From NCBI RefSeq assembly GCF_001719125.1, contig NZ_CP017006.1, forward strand, positions 806,001-870,000: a DNA stretch of 64,000 nucleotides. The letters are read 5' to 3'. The notes under the pieces were generated by a model. The model ran no database searches and was not told the DNA's origin. It saw only the letters and a program-made list of their open reading frames with translations. The stretch is from Sulfolobus sp. A20 (lineage in GTDB: Archaea > Thermoproteota > Thermoprotei_A > Sulfolobales > Sulfolobaceae). The stretch's first letter is position 1, and each line of letters begins with the position of its first letter. The translations under genes and the position numbers were made by a program. Positions 47,252 to 57,127 of this stretch are shown piece after piece.

Positions 47252-48068
47252 AATAGCAATTTTAACCGATTTCGGAGTAGGAGATAATTATAACGGAGTA
47301 ATGGAAGGAGTAATAAAAAAGATAAATCCAGAAGTCGAGATCATATATATATCTGGCAACGTAAAAAGTTTCAGCATTTTTTCTGGAGCATATCTTCTAT
47401 ACACTTCTTACAATTATTTTCCGAAAAATACAATATTTTTAGTAGTAGTAGATCCTGGAGTTGGAACTGAAAGAAAACCTATTATTATTAAAACAAAGAA
47501 CTATATTTTCGTAGGACCCGATAACGGGGTCATGTATCCAGCTGCGATTAATGATGGAATAACTAAAATCATTCATATTACTAACAAGAAACTTTATCTG
47601 ACTTCTAAAATATCAAATACATTTCACGGCAGAGATATCTTCTCGCCCGTTGCAGCATTCATTTCAACAAACATAAGTATTGAAATATTTGGAAACGAAA
47701 TTAAATCTGATCAAATACAAAGAATGGATTTTAGCTATCAAATACGAGATAACAAAATTTGCGGAACTATACTGTATATAGATCACTTTGGAAATATTGC
47801 AACTAGTATACCCGGTGAGTTACTACTACAACACGCTAATCAAGGCCAGAAAATACTTACTTACGTGAAAGGGAAACAATACACTCCTAAGTTAGTCAAG
47901 TCGTTTGGTTATGGAGAAGAAGGAGAATTATTAATTTATTCTAATGGGTACTTCTTCACTGAGATAGGCATTAATAAAGGAAGTGCCATAGATAAAATGC
48001 AAGTGAAAGAAGGTGATGAAATCTGCTTAGAGGCCTATACCCAGGTAGATTCCAGCCATTCCATTTAG
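47232..48068 (+). CDS. SAM hydroxide adenosyltransferase (DUF62 family)
   Basis: 278 aa from ATG 47232 ([15 protein letters not shown]); it overlaps the CYTH gene by 20 bases. Family motifs: [57 protein letters not shown] and [12 protein letters not shown]. Members hydrolyse S-adenosylmethionine to adenosine and methionine and are related to fluorinase/chlorinase. The 3' end overlaps nadM by 46 bases in another frame. Confidence 0.9.
   Translation: MKVIRPRIAILTDFGVGDNYNGVMEGVIKKINPEVEIIYISGNVKSFSIFSGAYLLYTSYNYFPKNTIFLVVVDPGVGTERKPIIIKTKNYIFVGPDNGVMYPAAINDGITKIIHITNKKLYLTSKISNTFHGRDIFSPVAAFISTNISIEIFGNEIKSDQIQRMDFSYQIRDNKICGTILYIDHFGNIATSIPGELLLQHANQGQKILTYVKGKQYTPKLVKSFGYGEEGELLIYSNGYFFTEIGINKGSAIDKMQVKEGDEICLEAYTQVDSSHSI
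48011..48017 (+). promoter_or_regulatory. Shine-Dalgarno site before the nadM CTG start
   Basis: AGGTGAT inside the SAM-hydrolase gene, exactly five bases upstream of CTG 48023. The nadM frame is closed by TGA at 48017-48019, leaving only AAT and CTG before the conserved [10 protein letters not shown] region. Confidence 0.65.
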
Positions 48069-48544
48069 GACACTTAAGTGTAGTTAAATGGGGATTAGAA
48101 AAAGTAGATGAACTAATAATATTAGTGGGTAGCTCACAAGAAAGTCACACATTAGCTAATCCATTTACTGCTGGAGAAAGGATAGAAATGATACGAGATT
48201 CTTTAAGAGAATATGGTGTAGACTTGTCTAGAATATTTATAATACCAGTACCTGATATTCTTATGAATAGTGTATGGGCCCATCATGTTAGTGTTTATAC
48301 TCCTAAGTTTGAGATAGTATTCGCTAGAAATCCATTAGTAGTTAGAATCTTTAAAGAGGCAGGCTATCGAATTGAAATTCCTCCCTCATTTAATAGGGAA
48401 AAATATAACTCAACGTACATAAGAAGGCTTATAATACAAAACGTGAATAGTTGGTCTGAATTAGTACCTAAGTCAGTTTATACTTATATACTGAAGATTA
48501 AAGGGGACGAAAGATTAAGAGAAATTGTAGGTACAGATAAATAG
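48023..48544 (+). CDS. nadM: Nicotinamide-nucleotide adenylyltransferase, probable CUG start
   Basis: 173 aa if begun at CTG 48023 ([20 protein letters not shown]). It makes NAD from NMN and ATP. The HxGH nucleotidyltransferase motif FHLGH is encoded at 48059-48073, upstream of the first canonical in-frame start (GTG near 48125), which would leave an inactive protein. C-terminal NSTYIRRLI corresponds to the family's ISSTxIR motif. Overlap with the SAM-hydrolase gene suggests coupled translation. Confidence 0.92.
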   Translation: MLRGLYPGRFQPFHLGHLSVVKWGLEKVDELIILVGSSQESHTLANPFTAGERIEMIRDSLREYGVDLSRIFIIPVPDILMNSVWAHHVSVYTPKFEIVFARNPLVVRIFKEAGYRIEIPPSFNREKYNSTYIRRLIIQNVNSWSELVPKSVYTYILKIKGDERLREIVGTDK

Positions 48545-48547
48545 TTT

Positions 48548-49111
48548 TTATGGGGGAAAGATATTATTTTTCTCTAAAAATTTTCCAACACTACTAGCTA
48601 TAATGTGAGAACTCTTCAATACTTCAGGTTTTTTTGAGTATATTTGATATTTCTCTATTATTGATCTGGCTTCATTGAGATTAAGTGAAGTATAAATGAA
48701 AACACTGCCTCTTTTTGTAGGTATTTCTTTAAGGTTATTTAAAACACCTAATATGGTATCTATTCTTTCTTTATCATTACCAAAATGCTTAATTAATGCT
48801 GTTTCTATTTCCTTAACATTAGGTTTAGATGAATAAAAAACAATAATATTATTAAAATGATTGGGTCTTATGTAATTAAAACCACCAAATATAATACCGT
48901 CTAAAATAATAACTTGCCCTTTTCTAAGTCTAGATAAAACAGAAGTCCCATCATCCCCATCAACTGTTATAAAACCTAGATCGAGATCTATTAAGTTACT
49001 ACCATCATAAGTAACAACTACTAAAGGAGCTTTTCCTCTCTTCCCTTTATACCTCAGAGGAAAATAGCCATCATCTACGCCAGAGATCTGCAAATCTGTT
49101 ATCACTCTCAC
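48548..49111 (-). CDS. DUF99 family protein (endonuclease V-like fold)
   Basis: 187 aa. Conserved [20 protein letters not shown] and [20 protein letters not shown] mark DUF99/COG1628, which has been compared with endonuclease V. No enzymatic role is established to my knowledge. It overlaps the 3' end of cdc6-1 by 41 bases on the same strand, so it is probably co-transcribed with the replication initiator. Confidence 0.8.
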   Translation of the reverse strand: MRVITDLQISGVDDGYFPLRYKGKRGKAPLVVVTYDGSNLIDLDLGFITVDGDDGTSVLSRLRKGQVIILDGIIFGGFNYIRPNHFNNIIVFYSSKPNVKEIETALIKHFGNDKERIDTILGVLNNLKEIPTKRGSVFIYTSLNLNEARSIIEKYQIYSKKPEVLKSSHIIASSVGKFLEKNNIFPP

Positions 49112-50261
49112 TTAATGTCTTAATTACTATACTTTTATCTACAGCTAATTTTATTTCCTTAGTTTTCCCATACCTACCTCTATTAACTACCTTAACGTTA
49201 AGAATACCTACCATATCTAACTCATTTAAGATATCGCTTACTCTCCTTTGCGTTATCGCTTCTACACCCAATTCTTTGGACAATTCTAAATAAGTCTCAT
49301 AAACTGAACCAGTAGTTAACAAAGGCTCAGATTCCTTAAGTGCAACTGAAGCCAAAACTAATTTAGAGTGAAATGGCAATGTCAAAATTATATCATGAAC
49401 TCTGTCTCTCTCTATTTCAGATTGAGCTAAGTATACATAATCCTCCTTGACTTCATGATCTCTGTTCCTTTCAGCTATTTCACCAGCAACTCTTAAAAGA
49501 TCCAATGCTCTACGTGCATCTCCGTGATCCCTTGCAGCCAATGCTGCACATAACTTTATTACATTATCCGAAATTGAACCTTCTTTAAAAGCTAGTTTAG
49601 CCCTTCTTCGCAATATATCTTCTAATTCCTCTGCGTTATATGGAGGAAAAACTAATTCCTCTTCACCTAGACTACTCTTAACTCTTGGATCTAACGATTC
49701 CATAAACTTCACGTCGTTGGTAATACCAATTAAGGAAACCTTTCCCTTTTTAATTTCACTATTTATACGACTTAATCTGTATAATATATCATCATTATAC
49801 TTCTTCACAAAAGCATCTATCTCATCAAGAACAATAATAATAGGAATGTTCTCCTCACTTAAGATCCTATTTAACCTTCTATATAACTCGGCTATAGAGA
49901 GACCGGTAAAAGGGACTCTAACTCCCATAGCTTCTAAGAGATCAGCTAAGATTCTATATGGAGTATCACTCTGCCTGGCATTTATGTATATATATTTAAA
50001 TCTATCCGGAATTTTTTTATGAAAATTCGACAACACAAATTTAGTTACAGCTGTCTTACCTGTACCAGTCAAACCATATATGAAAATATTATTTGGTTTT
50101 TCACCCCTATACACTGGTGCTAAAATTGAAGCAATCTTTCTTACTTGATCCTCCCTATGTGGAAGTTCCTCTGGAATGTAATCTGGCGTAAGGTACTCTC
50201 TATTCTTAAAGATGTTAGACACTTTAAGTGTCGAAATGACCTCATCGATTATATCACTCAT
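49071..50261 (-). CDS. cdc6-1: Replication initiator Orc1/Cdc6-1
   Basis: 396 aa from ATG 50261 (TTG one codon earlier is possible). AAA+ ATPase: Walker [17 protein letters not shown], Walker [13 protein letters not shown], sensor 1 [20 protein letters not shown], sensor 2 [21 protein letters not shown]-terminal winged helix about 300-396. It matches Sulfolobus Cdc6-1, whose gene adjoins oriC1. The ORB sites that it should bind lie directly upstream. Confidence 0.95.
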   Translation of the reverse strand: MSDIIDEVISTLKVSNIFKNREYLTPDYIPEELPHREDQVRKIASILAPVYRGEKPNNIFIYGLTGTGKTAVTKFVLSNFHKKIPDRFKYIYINARQSDTPYRILADLLEAMGVRVPFTGLSIAELYRRLNRILSEENIPIIIVLDEIDAFVKKYNDDILYRLSRINSEIKKGKVSLIGITNDVKFMESLDPRVKSSLGEEELVFPPYNAEELEDILRRRAKLAFKEGSISDNVIKLCAALAARDHGDARRALDLLRVAGEIAERNRDHEVKEDYVYLAQSEIERDRVHDIILTLPFHSKLVLASVALKESEPLLTTGSVYETYLELSKELGVEAITQRRVSDILNELDMVGILNVKVVNRGRYGKTKEIKLAVDKSIVIKTLSESDNRFADLWRR

Positions 50262-50320
50262 CAACTTATATCATTCTTATCTAATACCTTTTAAGGAAAC
50301 TCTCATTTTACTGGGGAGTA

Positions 50321-50345
50321 AAAAACCCCTCTGTTTCCACTGGAG
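50321..50345 (-). promoter_or_regulatory. ORB element (origin recognition box)
   Basis: Minus strand reads CTCCAGTGGAAACAGAGGGG then a T run: the dyad half TCCAGTGGAAAC followed by the G-string typical of Sulfolobus ORBs. It is also close enough to cdc6-1 to permit autoregulation. Confidence 0.85.
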
Positions 50346-50361
50346 TCCTCTATGAAAATAT

Positions 50362-50382
50362 CCACCCCATAATTTCAACTGG
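50362..50382 (-). promoter_or_regulatory. ORB-like element
   Basis: Minus strand reads CCAGTTGAAATTATGGGGTG, with the core CAGTTGAAA and the GGGG string of a mini-ORB. A further CAGTTGGAAA on the plus strand at 50385-50394 makes a local inverted repeat around GGATAC. Confidence 0.75.
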
Positions 50383-50489
50383 ATACAGTTGGAAAAACTA
50401 AGTTCGTCTTACCGAACGAAAAAATGAGTAGTTTGTATAATTTAAGATTTTTTATCATTTGTATGTTTTAAGTTTTTGTCAGCTTCTTC

Positions 50490-50510
50490 TCCACAAGAAA
50501 TGGTGGGGTC
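50490..50510 (+). promoter_or_regulatory. ORB-like element, opposite orientation
   Basis: Plus strand reads TCCACAAGAAATGGTGGGGT: core CCACAAGAAAT then GGGG. It faces the two left-hand ORBs across the AT-rich segment. Confidence 0.75.
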
Positions 50511-50701
50511 CAAGTGCTATTAAGGCGATATGAGATTAGGAAAAAGGTACATAGTAACACCGTTTGTTAAACTTTGATTTATTTGTTGATATGGTCTAAT
50601 GTTTCTACCTCAATAATATCATGACGAAATATAGTAGCGTTATGAAGGCATAATTCAATGGATGAGATACGTTTATCTTAAACCTCTTTACAACCATAAC
50701 T

Positions 50702-50710
50702 CTTTTAAAA
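50702..50710 (+). promoter_or_regulatory. TATA box of tRNA-Ala
   Basis: CTTTTAAAA, ending 22 bases before the mature tRNA. Confidence 0.5.
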
Positions 50711-50732
50711 TTCTGCTAAAATGAGTAATAGT

Positions 50733-50960
<228 letters not shown>

Positions 50961-51119
50961 GAAAGTCCTATAACCCATATATTATTTAAGTATATCATAC
51001 TTTATTTCTTAACTTCATAATTGGTTTATAGACGTGCATTATATGTATATAATATTCTAGCTAATGAAAAAATGACGAAATAGTTATGTCCTGGAAAGTC
51101 TATAATTTAAAAAATTTTA

Positions 51120-52445
51120 TTAGTCGAGTATCCTAGCATTCTTTAAATTATTTAGAAGAAGCGGAAGATAGATTTTTTCAACTTTTTCACTGTCGTTTTT
51201 GATCTCTAGGAAAATCGGTCTAGTTAAATGCCTATAATATCGTGACTGATAAATACCTAAACTTATGTTTCTATCTATTCTTTTTATGACCTTTGAAATA
51301 TCATTGAGTTCATATTTACATTTCCTGCATCTATATCCCTTATTTTTACCTAAAGATTCCATTGAGTGGTTACATTTAGGACATTTAGGATTTTCGTATA
51401 TTATATCAATTAATTGAATTATCTCAATTTTTTCTAACTCTATTACTTTTCCAAATTTTACAGATGGCTTAATAGATCCATAAGCAATTATAACATCTCC
51501 CTTGGTCAATTGTTTTGTTGCTTCATTTAACTCCCCGGTTTCTTTAAATGCAATGAGCACATCTCCATTACTACCCGTAATCACTACATCTCCGCCTTCT
51601 AGAACTGATATGTTATCTATTTTGATTAGCTTTCTTACCCCCTGATAGTAATGATCTCCTGTTCTTATAAAGTGGAAATCAGTGCCTTGGTTAGTTTTGA
51701 ATAGCATCATAAAGTCAATGTCTTCATCAACCCCAATCATGTTAGTCGCCTCAAATAGAGGTTCTATCATTATTCCTCTTATGCCGTAAAGGATTGGATC
51801 ATATCCGTGTGAAATTATGAGGGGTTTTCTCTTGACATAGTCATAGTTAGCAAATACCTTGGGGAAAAAGGCTTCATCTACTTTCCTTATACTTTCCTTA
51901 TCAATTTTTCTTTTAGTGAACCAATTATCCTTCTTCCTGTAGGTTATTAGTTCATAAGTATAATTTCCATATACGCCGATAGAAGCTATACTACCTATTA
52001 TTCCTCTATTTCCTTGTATTTCAGCTTTAATTTTTTTTGAAAAAATTATTGCATATTCTAATGGAACTACATCCGTTACAGCCTTAACGTAAAAATTATG
52101 TATTAATCCCTTATGTTTTTCATAGTTATCATATTCGATTATGGCTATTCCAGGTCTCCTTCCATATTGATTAGCTAAGGATATGTGCTTAGTATATTTC
52201 TCTGAATAATATGAAATAAGTTCTAACAGTTCCTTTTTATTCCCGTTGAACTCAACTTCTAACCTTATGGCTGCATTTCCTCTAGTCTTCCAAGGTATGT
52301 TAGGATTTAGTCTCACTAAATATGGTAGTTCAAGAATTTTTATGTTATGATCATAAAATAAATGCGAAATTAAAATAGTGGAAAAATGTGTTGTACAACC
52401 TAATTTATACGAGTCGTGATCATCTATTCCTACTAAAAACTTCAT
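51120..52445 (-). CDS. tiaS: tRNA(Ile2) agmatinylcytidine synthetase TiaS
   Basis: 441 aa. The enzyme attaches agmatine to C34 of tRNA-Ile(CAU) so that it reads AUA. N-terminal GIDDHDSYKLGCTTHFSTIL corresponds to the family's GIDDTDS motif with His in place of Thr. A C-terminal zinc ribbon CPKC...CRKCKYEL follows an OB-fold-like segment. Overlaps the RAM-domain gene by four bases. Confidence 0.9.
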   Translation of the reverse strand: MKFLVGIDDHDSYKLGCTTHFSTILISHLFYDHNIKILELPYLVRLNPNIPWKTRGNAAIRLEVEFNGNKKELLELISYYSEKYTKHISLANQYGRRPGIAIIEYDNYEKHKGLIHNFYVKAVTDVVPLEYAIIFSKKIKAEIQGNRGIIGSIASIGVYGNYTYELITYRKKDNWFTKRKIDKESIRKVDEAFFPKVFANYDYVKRKPLIISHGYDPILYGIRGIMIEPLFEATNMIGVDEDIDFMMLFKTNQGTDFHFIRTGDHYYQGVRKLIKIDNISVLEGGDVVITGSNGDVLIAFKETGELNEATKQLTKGDVIIAYGSIKPSVKFGKVIELEKIEIIQLIDIIYENPKCPKCNHSMESLGKNKGYRCRKCKYELNDISKVIKRIDRNISLGIYQSRYYRHLTRPIFLEIKNDSEKVEKIYLPLLLNNLKNARILD

Positions 52446-52693
52446 TTCTTTACTACACTCTTTCCCTCCATTATGATCATTGTTAAGGTTGATCTAACTT
52501 TCGGAATTTTCCTAACAGAATTGCTTATAAAATTCTTTAATTTATCCATGTTATCAGTTTCTACTTTTATAACTATATCATACACACCATAAACTACATA
52601 AGCCTCCACTACTTCTTCCATACTTTTTAGTTTTTCGAAAACTTCCTCTTCTCCTCCTGCATCCGTATTTATGAGGACTATCGCACTAGCCAA
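52442..52693 (-). CDS. Stand-alone Lrp/AsnC ligand-binding (RAM) domain
   Basis: 83 aa containing only the C-terminal domain of Lrp/AsnC regulators (SAIVLINTDAGGEEEVFEKL, VVEAYVVYGVYDIVIKVETD) and no helix-turn-helix. Such proteins form amino-acid-binding oligomers. Overlap with tiaS indicates co-translation; why it sits with a tRNA-modification gene is unknown. Confidence 0.85.
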   Translation of the reverse strand: MASAIVLINTDAGGEEEVFEKLKSMEEVVEAYVVYGVYDIVIKVETDNMDKLKNFISNSVRKIPKVRSTLTMIIMEGKSVVKK

Positions 52694-52749
52694 TACTTTT
52701 AACCCACAAGTTTTTATTTTGACAAGATATAAGAATTTTGCGACAATTA

Positions 52750-53256
52750 ATGCGAATTTTTGTGATTGAATTTGAACAAGATGATCCTAAGAAATGTACT
52801 GCTAAGAAGATGATAAAGAAAGGAATAGCTAAACCAACTAGAAGTCCTATCGGTATAATATTAAATCCAGTTTCAGACGTTGTGTTATCAATTGAGGACA
52901 AAAAAATTATTGAAGAGAAAGGAATAACAGTGATAGATAGTTCTTGGAACAAGTCGAATAAATCGTTTTTTATGAAATTTAATACTAAGTTGAGTAGAAG
53001 ACTACCATTTTTACTAGCTGGAAATCCGATAAATTATGCCAAGCCTTTTAAGCTTTCTTCATTAGAGGCAATTGCGGCTAGTTTATTTATTATAGGCGAG
53101 TTTGACTTAGGCTTGAAACTACTATCCCTATATAAATGGGGTAAAACGTTTTATGATTTAAACAAACATTTATTAGATATATATTCTAAAAAGAGTAAAA
53201 GCGAAATAATAGAAATTGAGAAAATTGTAATTGATAATATTATGAGAGGCCCCTAG
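52750..53256 (+). CDS. tsr3: rRNA aminocarboxypropyltransferase Tsr3 family
   Basis: 168 aa from ATG 52750; a TTG four codons earlier is possible. Motifs: IEFEQDDPKKCTAKKMIKKG, IILNPVSD, DSSWNKSNK, RRLPFLLAGNPINYAKPFKL and SSLEAIAASLFIIGE. The family transfers the acp group from SAM to a small-subunit rRNA base. The final codons overlap the 3' end of the convergent RNase P RNA gene. Confidence 0.9.
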   Translation: MRIFVIEFEQDDPKKCTAKKMIKKGIAKPTRSPIGIILNPVSDVVLSIEDKKIIEEKGITVIDSSWNKSNKSFFMKFNTKLSRRLPFLLAGNPINYAKPFKLSSLEAIAASLFIIGEFDLGLKLLSLYKWGKTFYDLNKHLLDIYSKKSKSEIIEIEKIVIDNIMRGP

Positions 53257-53553
53257 CATAACCCGGCTTCTGTAATAGGGGGATTTGTCTTAGCGTCCAA
53301 GGGAGAGTTGACCCCCAGCTCATCCCCTCCCAACTTACTCCTAGGAGGTCTACCGTTTCAAGCTTTAAATCTCTCATTTTTCCCATACTGCTACTAGTTG
53401 CCTAGTAGCAGGTCTGGACATTAATCGAGATTTAAAGCTTACGTTTCTGTGTAGGAGCCGAGGAATCTCTCCTCACCCCGTCTAGGGGTTCCTACGGGGG
53501 TTGGAGGCCGGAGTTTCCTCAGATCCTATCCGTGACCCCCGCTAGGGGCCTCC
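53245..53553 (-). ncRNA. rnpB: RNase P RNA
   Basis: The two ends form a long P1 helix (GGAGGCCCCTAGC at the 5' end, GCTAGGGGCC at the 3' end). Conserved core pieces include GAGGAAACTCCGGCC near the 5' end and ACAGAAGCCGGGTTATGC near the 3' end. Length of about 309 bases suits an archaeal type A RNA. The 3' end overlaps the tsr3 coding end by about 12 bases. A TTTTAAAT box around 53575-53582 overlaps the sec61 beta stop. Confidence 0.93.
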
Positions 53554-53574
53554 ATGATAAGATTCTAAATTTAG

Positions 53575-53582
53575 ATTTAAAA
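53575..53582 (-). promoter_or_regulatory. TATA box of rnpB
   Basis: TTTTAAAT, about 21-28 bases upstream of the rnpB 5' end and embedded in the last codons of the secG gene. Confidence 0.5.
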
Positions 53583-53744
53583 TATTTTCGAAAGCACTAT
53601 TACAGCGACCGTGATTGCTATACTTGCAATAATAACTACCTTGGGGTCTACCTTTATTTTTTCATTCTCTTCTTCATAATATCTTATTAATCCTGCCATC
53701 GACATTAATGGGACCGTTTCTTTTTTCTTCTTGCTACTCGGCAT
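53577..53744 (-). CDS. secG: Protein translocase subunit Sec61 beta
   Basis: 55 aa: MPSSKKKKETVPLMSMAGLI, RYYEEENEKIKVDPKVVIIA, then SIAITVAVIVLSKIF. A lysine-rich cytosolic start, the conserved MSMAGLIRYYEEE segment with DP, and a single C-terminal transmembrane helix are typical of archaeal Sec61 beta. It lies 15 bases from the GGGP synthase gene upstream on the same strand, and rnpB follows it. Confidence 0.92.
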   Translation of the reverse strand: MPSSKKKKETVPLMSMAGLIRYYEEENEKIKVDPKVVIIASIAITVAVIVLSKIF

Positions 53745-53759
53745 ATTGTATTCCCTAAA

Positions 53760-54506
53760 TTAGATATTCTTTAAACCCTTTATTATTTCTATTGCTTTAT
53801 CAAGATTGCTCTCAATTATATTCCCAGTAACTATTATATCTGCACCCTCTCTTGCCATTTTCTGTGCTGTCTCAGCATTTTTTATTCCACCTCCAACTAT
53901 AATTGGAATCTCGGAAAATCTCTTTATGAAGGATATCATTTCCGGATTAACTGGAGATGGAGCTCCCGAACCAGCTTCAAGATAAACTAGGTTCATTCCG
54001 AGATATTCAGCAGCCAATGTATAAGCTAGGGCTAACTCGTAATTATCATATGGTATAATTCTTGCTCTTCCTACATGGGCTGCGGTTCCACCATGTCCAA
54101 CAATTATATATCCAGTAGGTATTGGCTCTATTTGGAGCATTTTTATGATAGGTGCAGCTACTATATGTGCTCCTATAACGTAGTATATATCGTCTGAGTT
54201 TAAAAGAGAGAGAAATAAAATTGCATCAGCCTTTTCTGAAATCAAATTTATATTACTTGGAAATATAATTTTTGGTATTTCGTAGTCCTCTAAGATTGAT
54301 AGTACAAAATCTAATTTGTCCTTAGAAACTCCCAGAGTTCCTCCTACAAGAAACGCATCAGTCCCAGCGTCATATAGACTTTTTGCGATTTTCTCTAATT
54401 CACTTTTAGATCCGATCTTATAGGGATCTAATAGTGAAAAATGTAGCTTTTTCTTATCGTTAATTTTTTCCAAAATGTATTTCTTCACTTTCCCCTTCAA
54501 TTTCAT
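53760..54506 (-). CDS. Geranylgeranylglyceryl phosphate synthase
   Basis: 248 aa TIM-barrel enzyme forming the first ether bond of archaeal lipids from glycerol-1-phosphate and GGPP. Motifs: [68 protein letters not shown]. Overlaps the elf1 gene by 47 bases. Confidence 0.95.
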   Translation of the reverse strand: MKLKGKVKKYILEKINDKKKLHFSLLDPYKIGSKSELEKIAKSLYDAGTDAFLVGGTLGVSKDKLDFVLSILEDYEIPKIIFPSNINLISEKADAILFLSLLNSDDIYYVIGAHIVAAPIIKMLQIEPIPTGYIIVGHGGTAAHVGRARIIPYDNYELALAYTLAAEYLGMNLVYLEAGSGAPSPVNPEMISFIKRFSEIPIIVGGGIKNAETAQKMAREGADIIVTGNIIESNLDKAIEIIKGLKNI

Positions 54507-54780
54507 TTTCTTCTTCGGTATTTTCTTTATCGCTCTCTTTTATTTCTAGCTTTCCTTCTAGATATAAATCTATGAACTTGCCGTAAGCATTAGCTGCATC
54601 GAAGATGGGCGGAACTTCAAATTCAGTTTGTAATCCGCAACTACCACAAGTTATTATAGCATTACCGTCTTTTATTTTTACATTTATTGAAACTTTTCCA
54701 CATCTAGGACATTCAAAGGTATTGGGAACTTTAGGTTTTACTCTTACTATTTTAGTTTTTCTACGTCTTCTTCCTCCCAT
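54460..54780 (-). CDS. Transcription elongation factor Elf1
   Basis: 106 aa from ATG 54780 ([20 protein letters not shown]). Basic N-terminus then a zinc ribbon [20 protein letters not shown]...CGSCGLQ, and an acidic tail rich in glutamate. The longer open frame overlaps another small gene and is not needed. Confidence 0.9.
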   Translation of the reverse strand: MGGRRRRKTKIVRVKPKVPNTFECPRCGKVSINVKIKDGNAIITCGSCGLQTEFEVPPIFDAANAYGKFIDLYLEGKLEIKESDKENTEEENEIEGESEEIHFGKN

Positions 54781-54931
54781 GTTGCTCACTTGTCTTTTTA
54801 CTTTTCTTCTTTTGAGAATAAATAGTCTTTGTACTTGGTGAATATATTGGAAATTCGACAAAGATAAGGTATATTACTATAAATATGACCATTAAGATTG
54901 CTCCTACGTAAACAAGTTGTACGTCATTCAT
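54761..54931 (-). CDS. Small single-pass membrane protein overlapping elf1
   Basis: 56 aa: MNDVQLVYVGAILMVIFIVI, YLIFVEFPIYSPSTKTIYSQ, ending in a lysine-rich tail [16 protein letters not shown]. One transmembrane helix at residues 5-25 followed by a basic cytosolic tail. The start overlaps the stop of the SWIM-domain gene (ATGAATGA) and the end overlaps the elf1 start by 20 bases, a compact arrangement favouring a real gene. Family not recognised. Confidence 0.6.
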   Translation of the reverse strand: MNDVQLVYVGAILMVIFIVIYLIFVEFPIYSPSTKTIYSQKKKSKKTSEQHGRKKT

Positions 54932-55289
54932 TCTTTATCATATCGTTAAGTATTTTCCTCAGTTTTAAAGATTTTCCATAGGAGTAGATTTCAGATAAAA
55001 CATCTTTAATCTCATTTAATGGCAGAGCTATCGTTAAAATTTGGTCTGATTCTAAGGCGTAATTTAAACCTATAATATGATAGCAGTACTCATTGGTTTT
55101 TCTATAAATACAATTGAATAAATAAGAACTGCAAGTACATGTTTCATTATCAAGGACATAGTCATGACTTCTCCCCATAAAGACGAATAAACCTAGAGTG
55201 TACTCCTTAGTCATTAGCCTAACATATCTTTTCTCCTTAGCTGCCCTTCTAGCTTTTAATTGAATTTTTGTCTTATAATCATTTATCAC
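54924..55289 (-). CDS. SWIM zinc-finger domain protein
   Basis: 121 aa. DNETCTCSSYLFNCIYRKTN followed by EYCYHIIGLNYAL fits the CxC...CxH pattern of SWIM domains, which bind DNA or proteins. The N-terminus is strongly basic (KARRAAKEKRYVRLMTKE). First gene of the run down to secG. Confidence 0.75.
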   Translation of the reverse strand: MINDYKTKIQLKARRAAKEKRYVRLMTKEYTLGLFVFMGRSHDYVLDNETCTCSSYLFNCIYRKTNEYCYHIIGLNYALESDQILTIALPLNEIKDVLSEIYSYGKSLKLRKILNDMIKNE

Positions 55290-55686
<397 letters not shown>

Positions 55687-55719
55687 ATAATATATAGGTT
55701 AAGGGTTCTTTTTAAAGTT

Positions 55720-56178
55720 TTATGACTTAACTAGGTTTAGGTATTTGCAAAGGAAAAAAGATGCTAGGCTTACTGGGCCAAGATCAGATGCATTATCCAG
55801 CATTTTTACATAATTTCCTAATGATTGGTCTATTTTGCTAAATCCATTATTATCTATTCCTGGGAAAACTACAAATATTTTGTCATAATTATAGATTTCA
55901 GTAAAATCGAGAGTTTTTTCAGCATTCTGAGAAATCAGTAATGTGGTATCAGGTTGTAGTAGATCTATAGCATCTTTTAAATCCGGTAAAACTATAACTG
56001 CCTTGTTTTGTCTAAAAGCAATTTTACTTACTTCCGGAATTCCAGATTGAGCCGCTGTTCCGCCTACTTTGGTTATTATTAAATATTTAATATGAGGTAT
56101 ACTAAATGCCAATCTAGAAAAATCTATTAAACGCTGAGTACTAGTTATATTATGAAGGCCTAAATATAGTTCTTTCAT
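55720..56178 (-). CDS. SPOUT-like/COG4080-type protein
   Basis: 152 aa: [40 protein letters not shown] and [21 protein letters not shown] associate this pattern with archaeal COG4080, annotated as SpoU-like methylases or RecB-like proteins; the activity is not established. It overlaps the methyltransferase gene by 29 bases on the same strand. Confidence 0.55.
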   Translation of the reverse strand: MKELYLGLHNITSTQRLIDFSRLAFSIPHIKYLIITKVGGTAAQSGIPEVSKIAFRQNKAVIVLPDLKDAIDLLQPDTTLLISQNAEKTLDFTEIYNYDKIFVVFPGIDNNGFSKIDQSLGNYVKMLDNASDLGPVSLASFFLCKYLNLVKS

Positions 56179-57127
56179 TTATTACACCTAATACTTCTTT
56201 TGCTATGACACTAGATAAGACTACTGGAACAGCTTCACCTATTTGGTTATACTGTTCGTCTCTGCTCCCTAAGAATATGTGATGATCAGGGAAACTCATT
56301 AATCTAGCTTGTTCTCTAACTGTTAAAAATCTATCGTGGAAAGGATGTACAAATCTTGAGTTACCTAGTACTGTTGGAGCTAGATCGTATGGGTTAAGTC
56401 TAGTATATAATGGTATGTTTCTATCAGCTGATCTATACATGGTTAGATAATCTCCATAACTTAGCTTAGATACTCGTAATAGTTTCTTTTCATTTAACTC
56501 ATATTTTTCATTATTTGGTATATCATTTCTCTCATCGAGATCAGAAATCGCCTCATATACGGTAACTCTCTTGCTTAATTTTTTAGGTTTTATTGGTATA
56601 TTTGATATAAACACCCTAGTTCGTCTAGACGGATTACCATAATCTTCGGCATGAAGTATGTTAAAGTAAACGTTTTCATATCCAGCTTTTTTAAATTCAT
56701 GGATTAAAGCTTCTCTAAGTGTTGATGTTTCTATTATTGAGGGCACGTTTTCCATTACAAAAATTTTGGGTCTTATCTCATCAATTATTCTAATATATTC
56801 GAGTGTTAAACTACCTCTATCATCTAAGTAAAGTCTATCTAAAGGATCTTTCATCCTTAACGGATTAGCTGAGGTAAACGCTTCACAAGGAGGACTCCCA
56901 ATCACAATATCGATATCATTTTTTTCTATTATTTTCAAGATTTCTCTTCCACTCAATCCCCTTATATCATCTTCCATGACTATTGTTTCTGGGAAATTGG
57001 TAGCATATGTCTTGGAAGCATTATGATTTACGTCTATAGCTAAGCTTATTTTCAATCCTATGTTTTTGAATCCTAAGGAAAAACCTCCTGCACCAGCAAA
57101 TAAATCAACTACTCTTATTTGCTCCAA
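56150..57127 (-). CDS. C5-cytosine methyltransferase (Dcm/Dnmt2-like)
   Basis: 325 aa. Motif [16 protein letters not shown], catalytic PCE in [24 protein letters not shown], motif VIII-like [12 protein letters not shown], motif [16 protein letters not shown]. All catalytic motifs look intact. No restriction endonuclease gene is adjacent, so it is an orphan DNA methyltransferase or an RNA enzyme. It overlaps the TFE gene by 23 bases, an odd but tight linkage. Confidence 0.9.
   Translation of the reverse strand: MEQIRVVDLFAGAGGFSLGFKNIGLKISLAIDVNHNASKTYATNFPETIVMEDDIRGLSGREILKIIEKNDIDIVIGSPPCEAFTSANPLRMKDPLDRLYLDDRGSLTLEYIRIIDEIRPKIFVMENVPSIIETSTLREALIHEFKKAGYENVYFNILHAEDYGNPSRRTRVFISNIPIKPKKLSKRVTVYEAISDLDERNDIPNNEKYELNEKKLLRVSKLSYGDYLTMYRSADRNIPLYTRLNPYDLAPTVLGNSRFVHPFHDRFLTVREQARLMSFPDHHIFLGSRDEQYNQIGEAVPVVLSSVIAKEVLGVINERTIFRPS

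Larger units (their letters stand above)
50290..50530. other. oriC1: Replication origin, oriC1-type
   Basis: The intergenic region upstream of cdc6-1 holds three ORB-like sites: two on the minus strand (50321-50345 and 50362-50382) and one on the plus strand (50490-50510). They flank an A+T-rich stretch (about 50396-50480) suited to duplex opening. The same arrangement of inverted ORBs around an AT-rich core next to cdc6-1 is known for Sulfolobus oriC1. Confidence 0.88.

Noticed and set aside
50500-50730. Possible further ORB or second origin element right of the third ORB
   Set aside because: No additional copy of the core plus G-string could be found.
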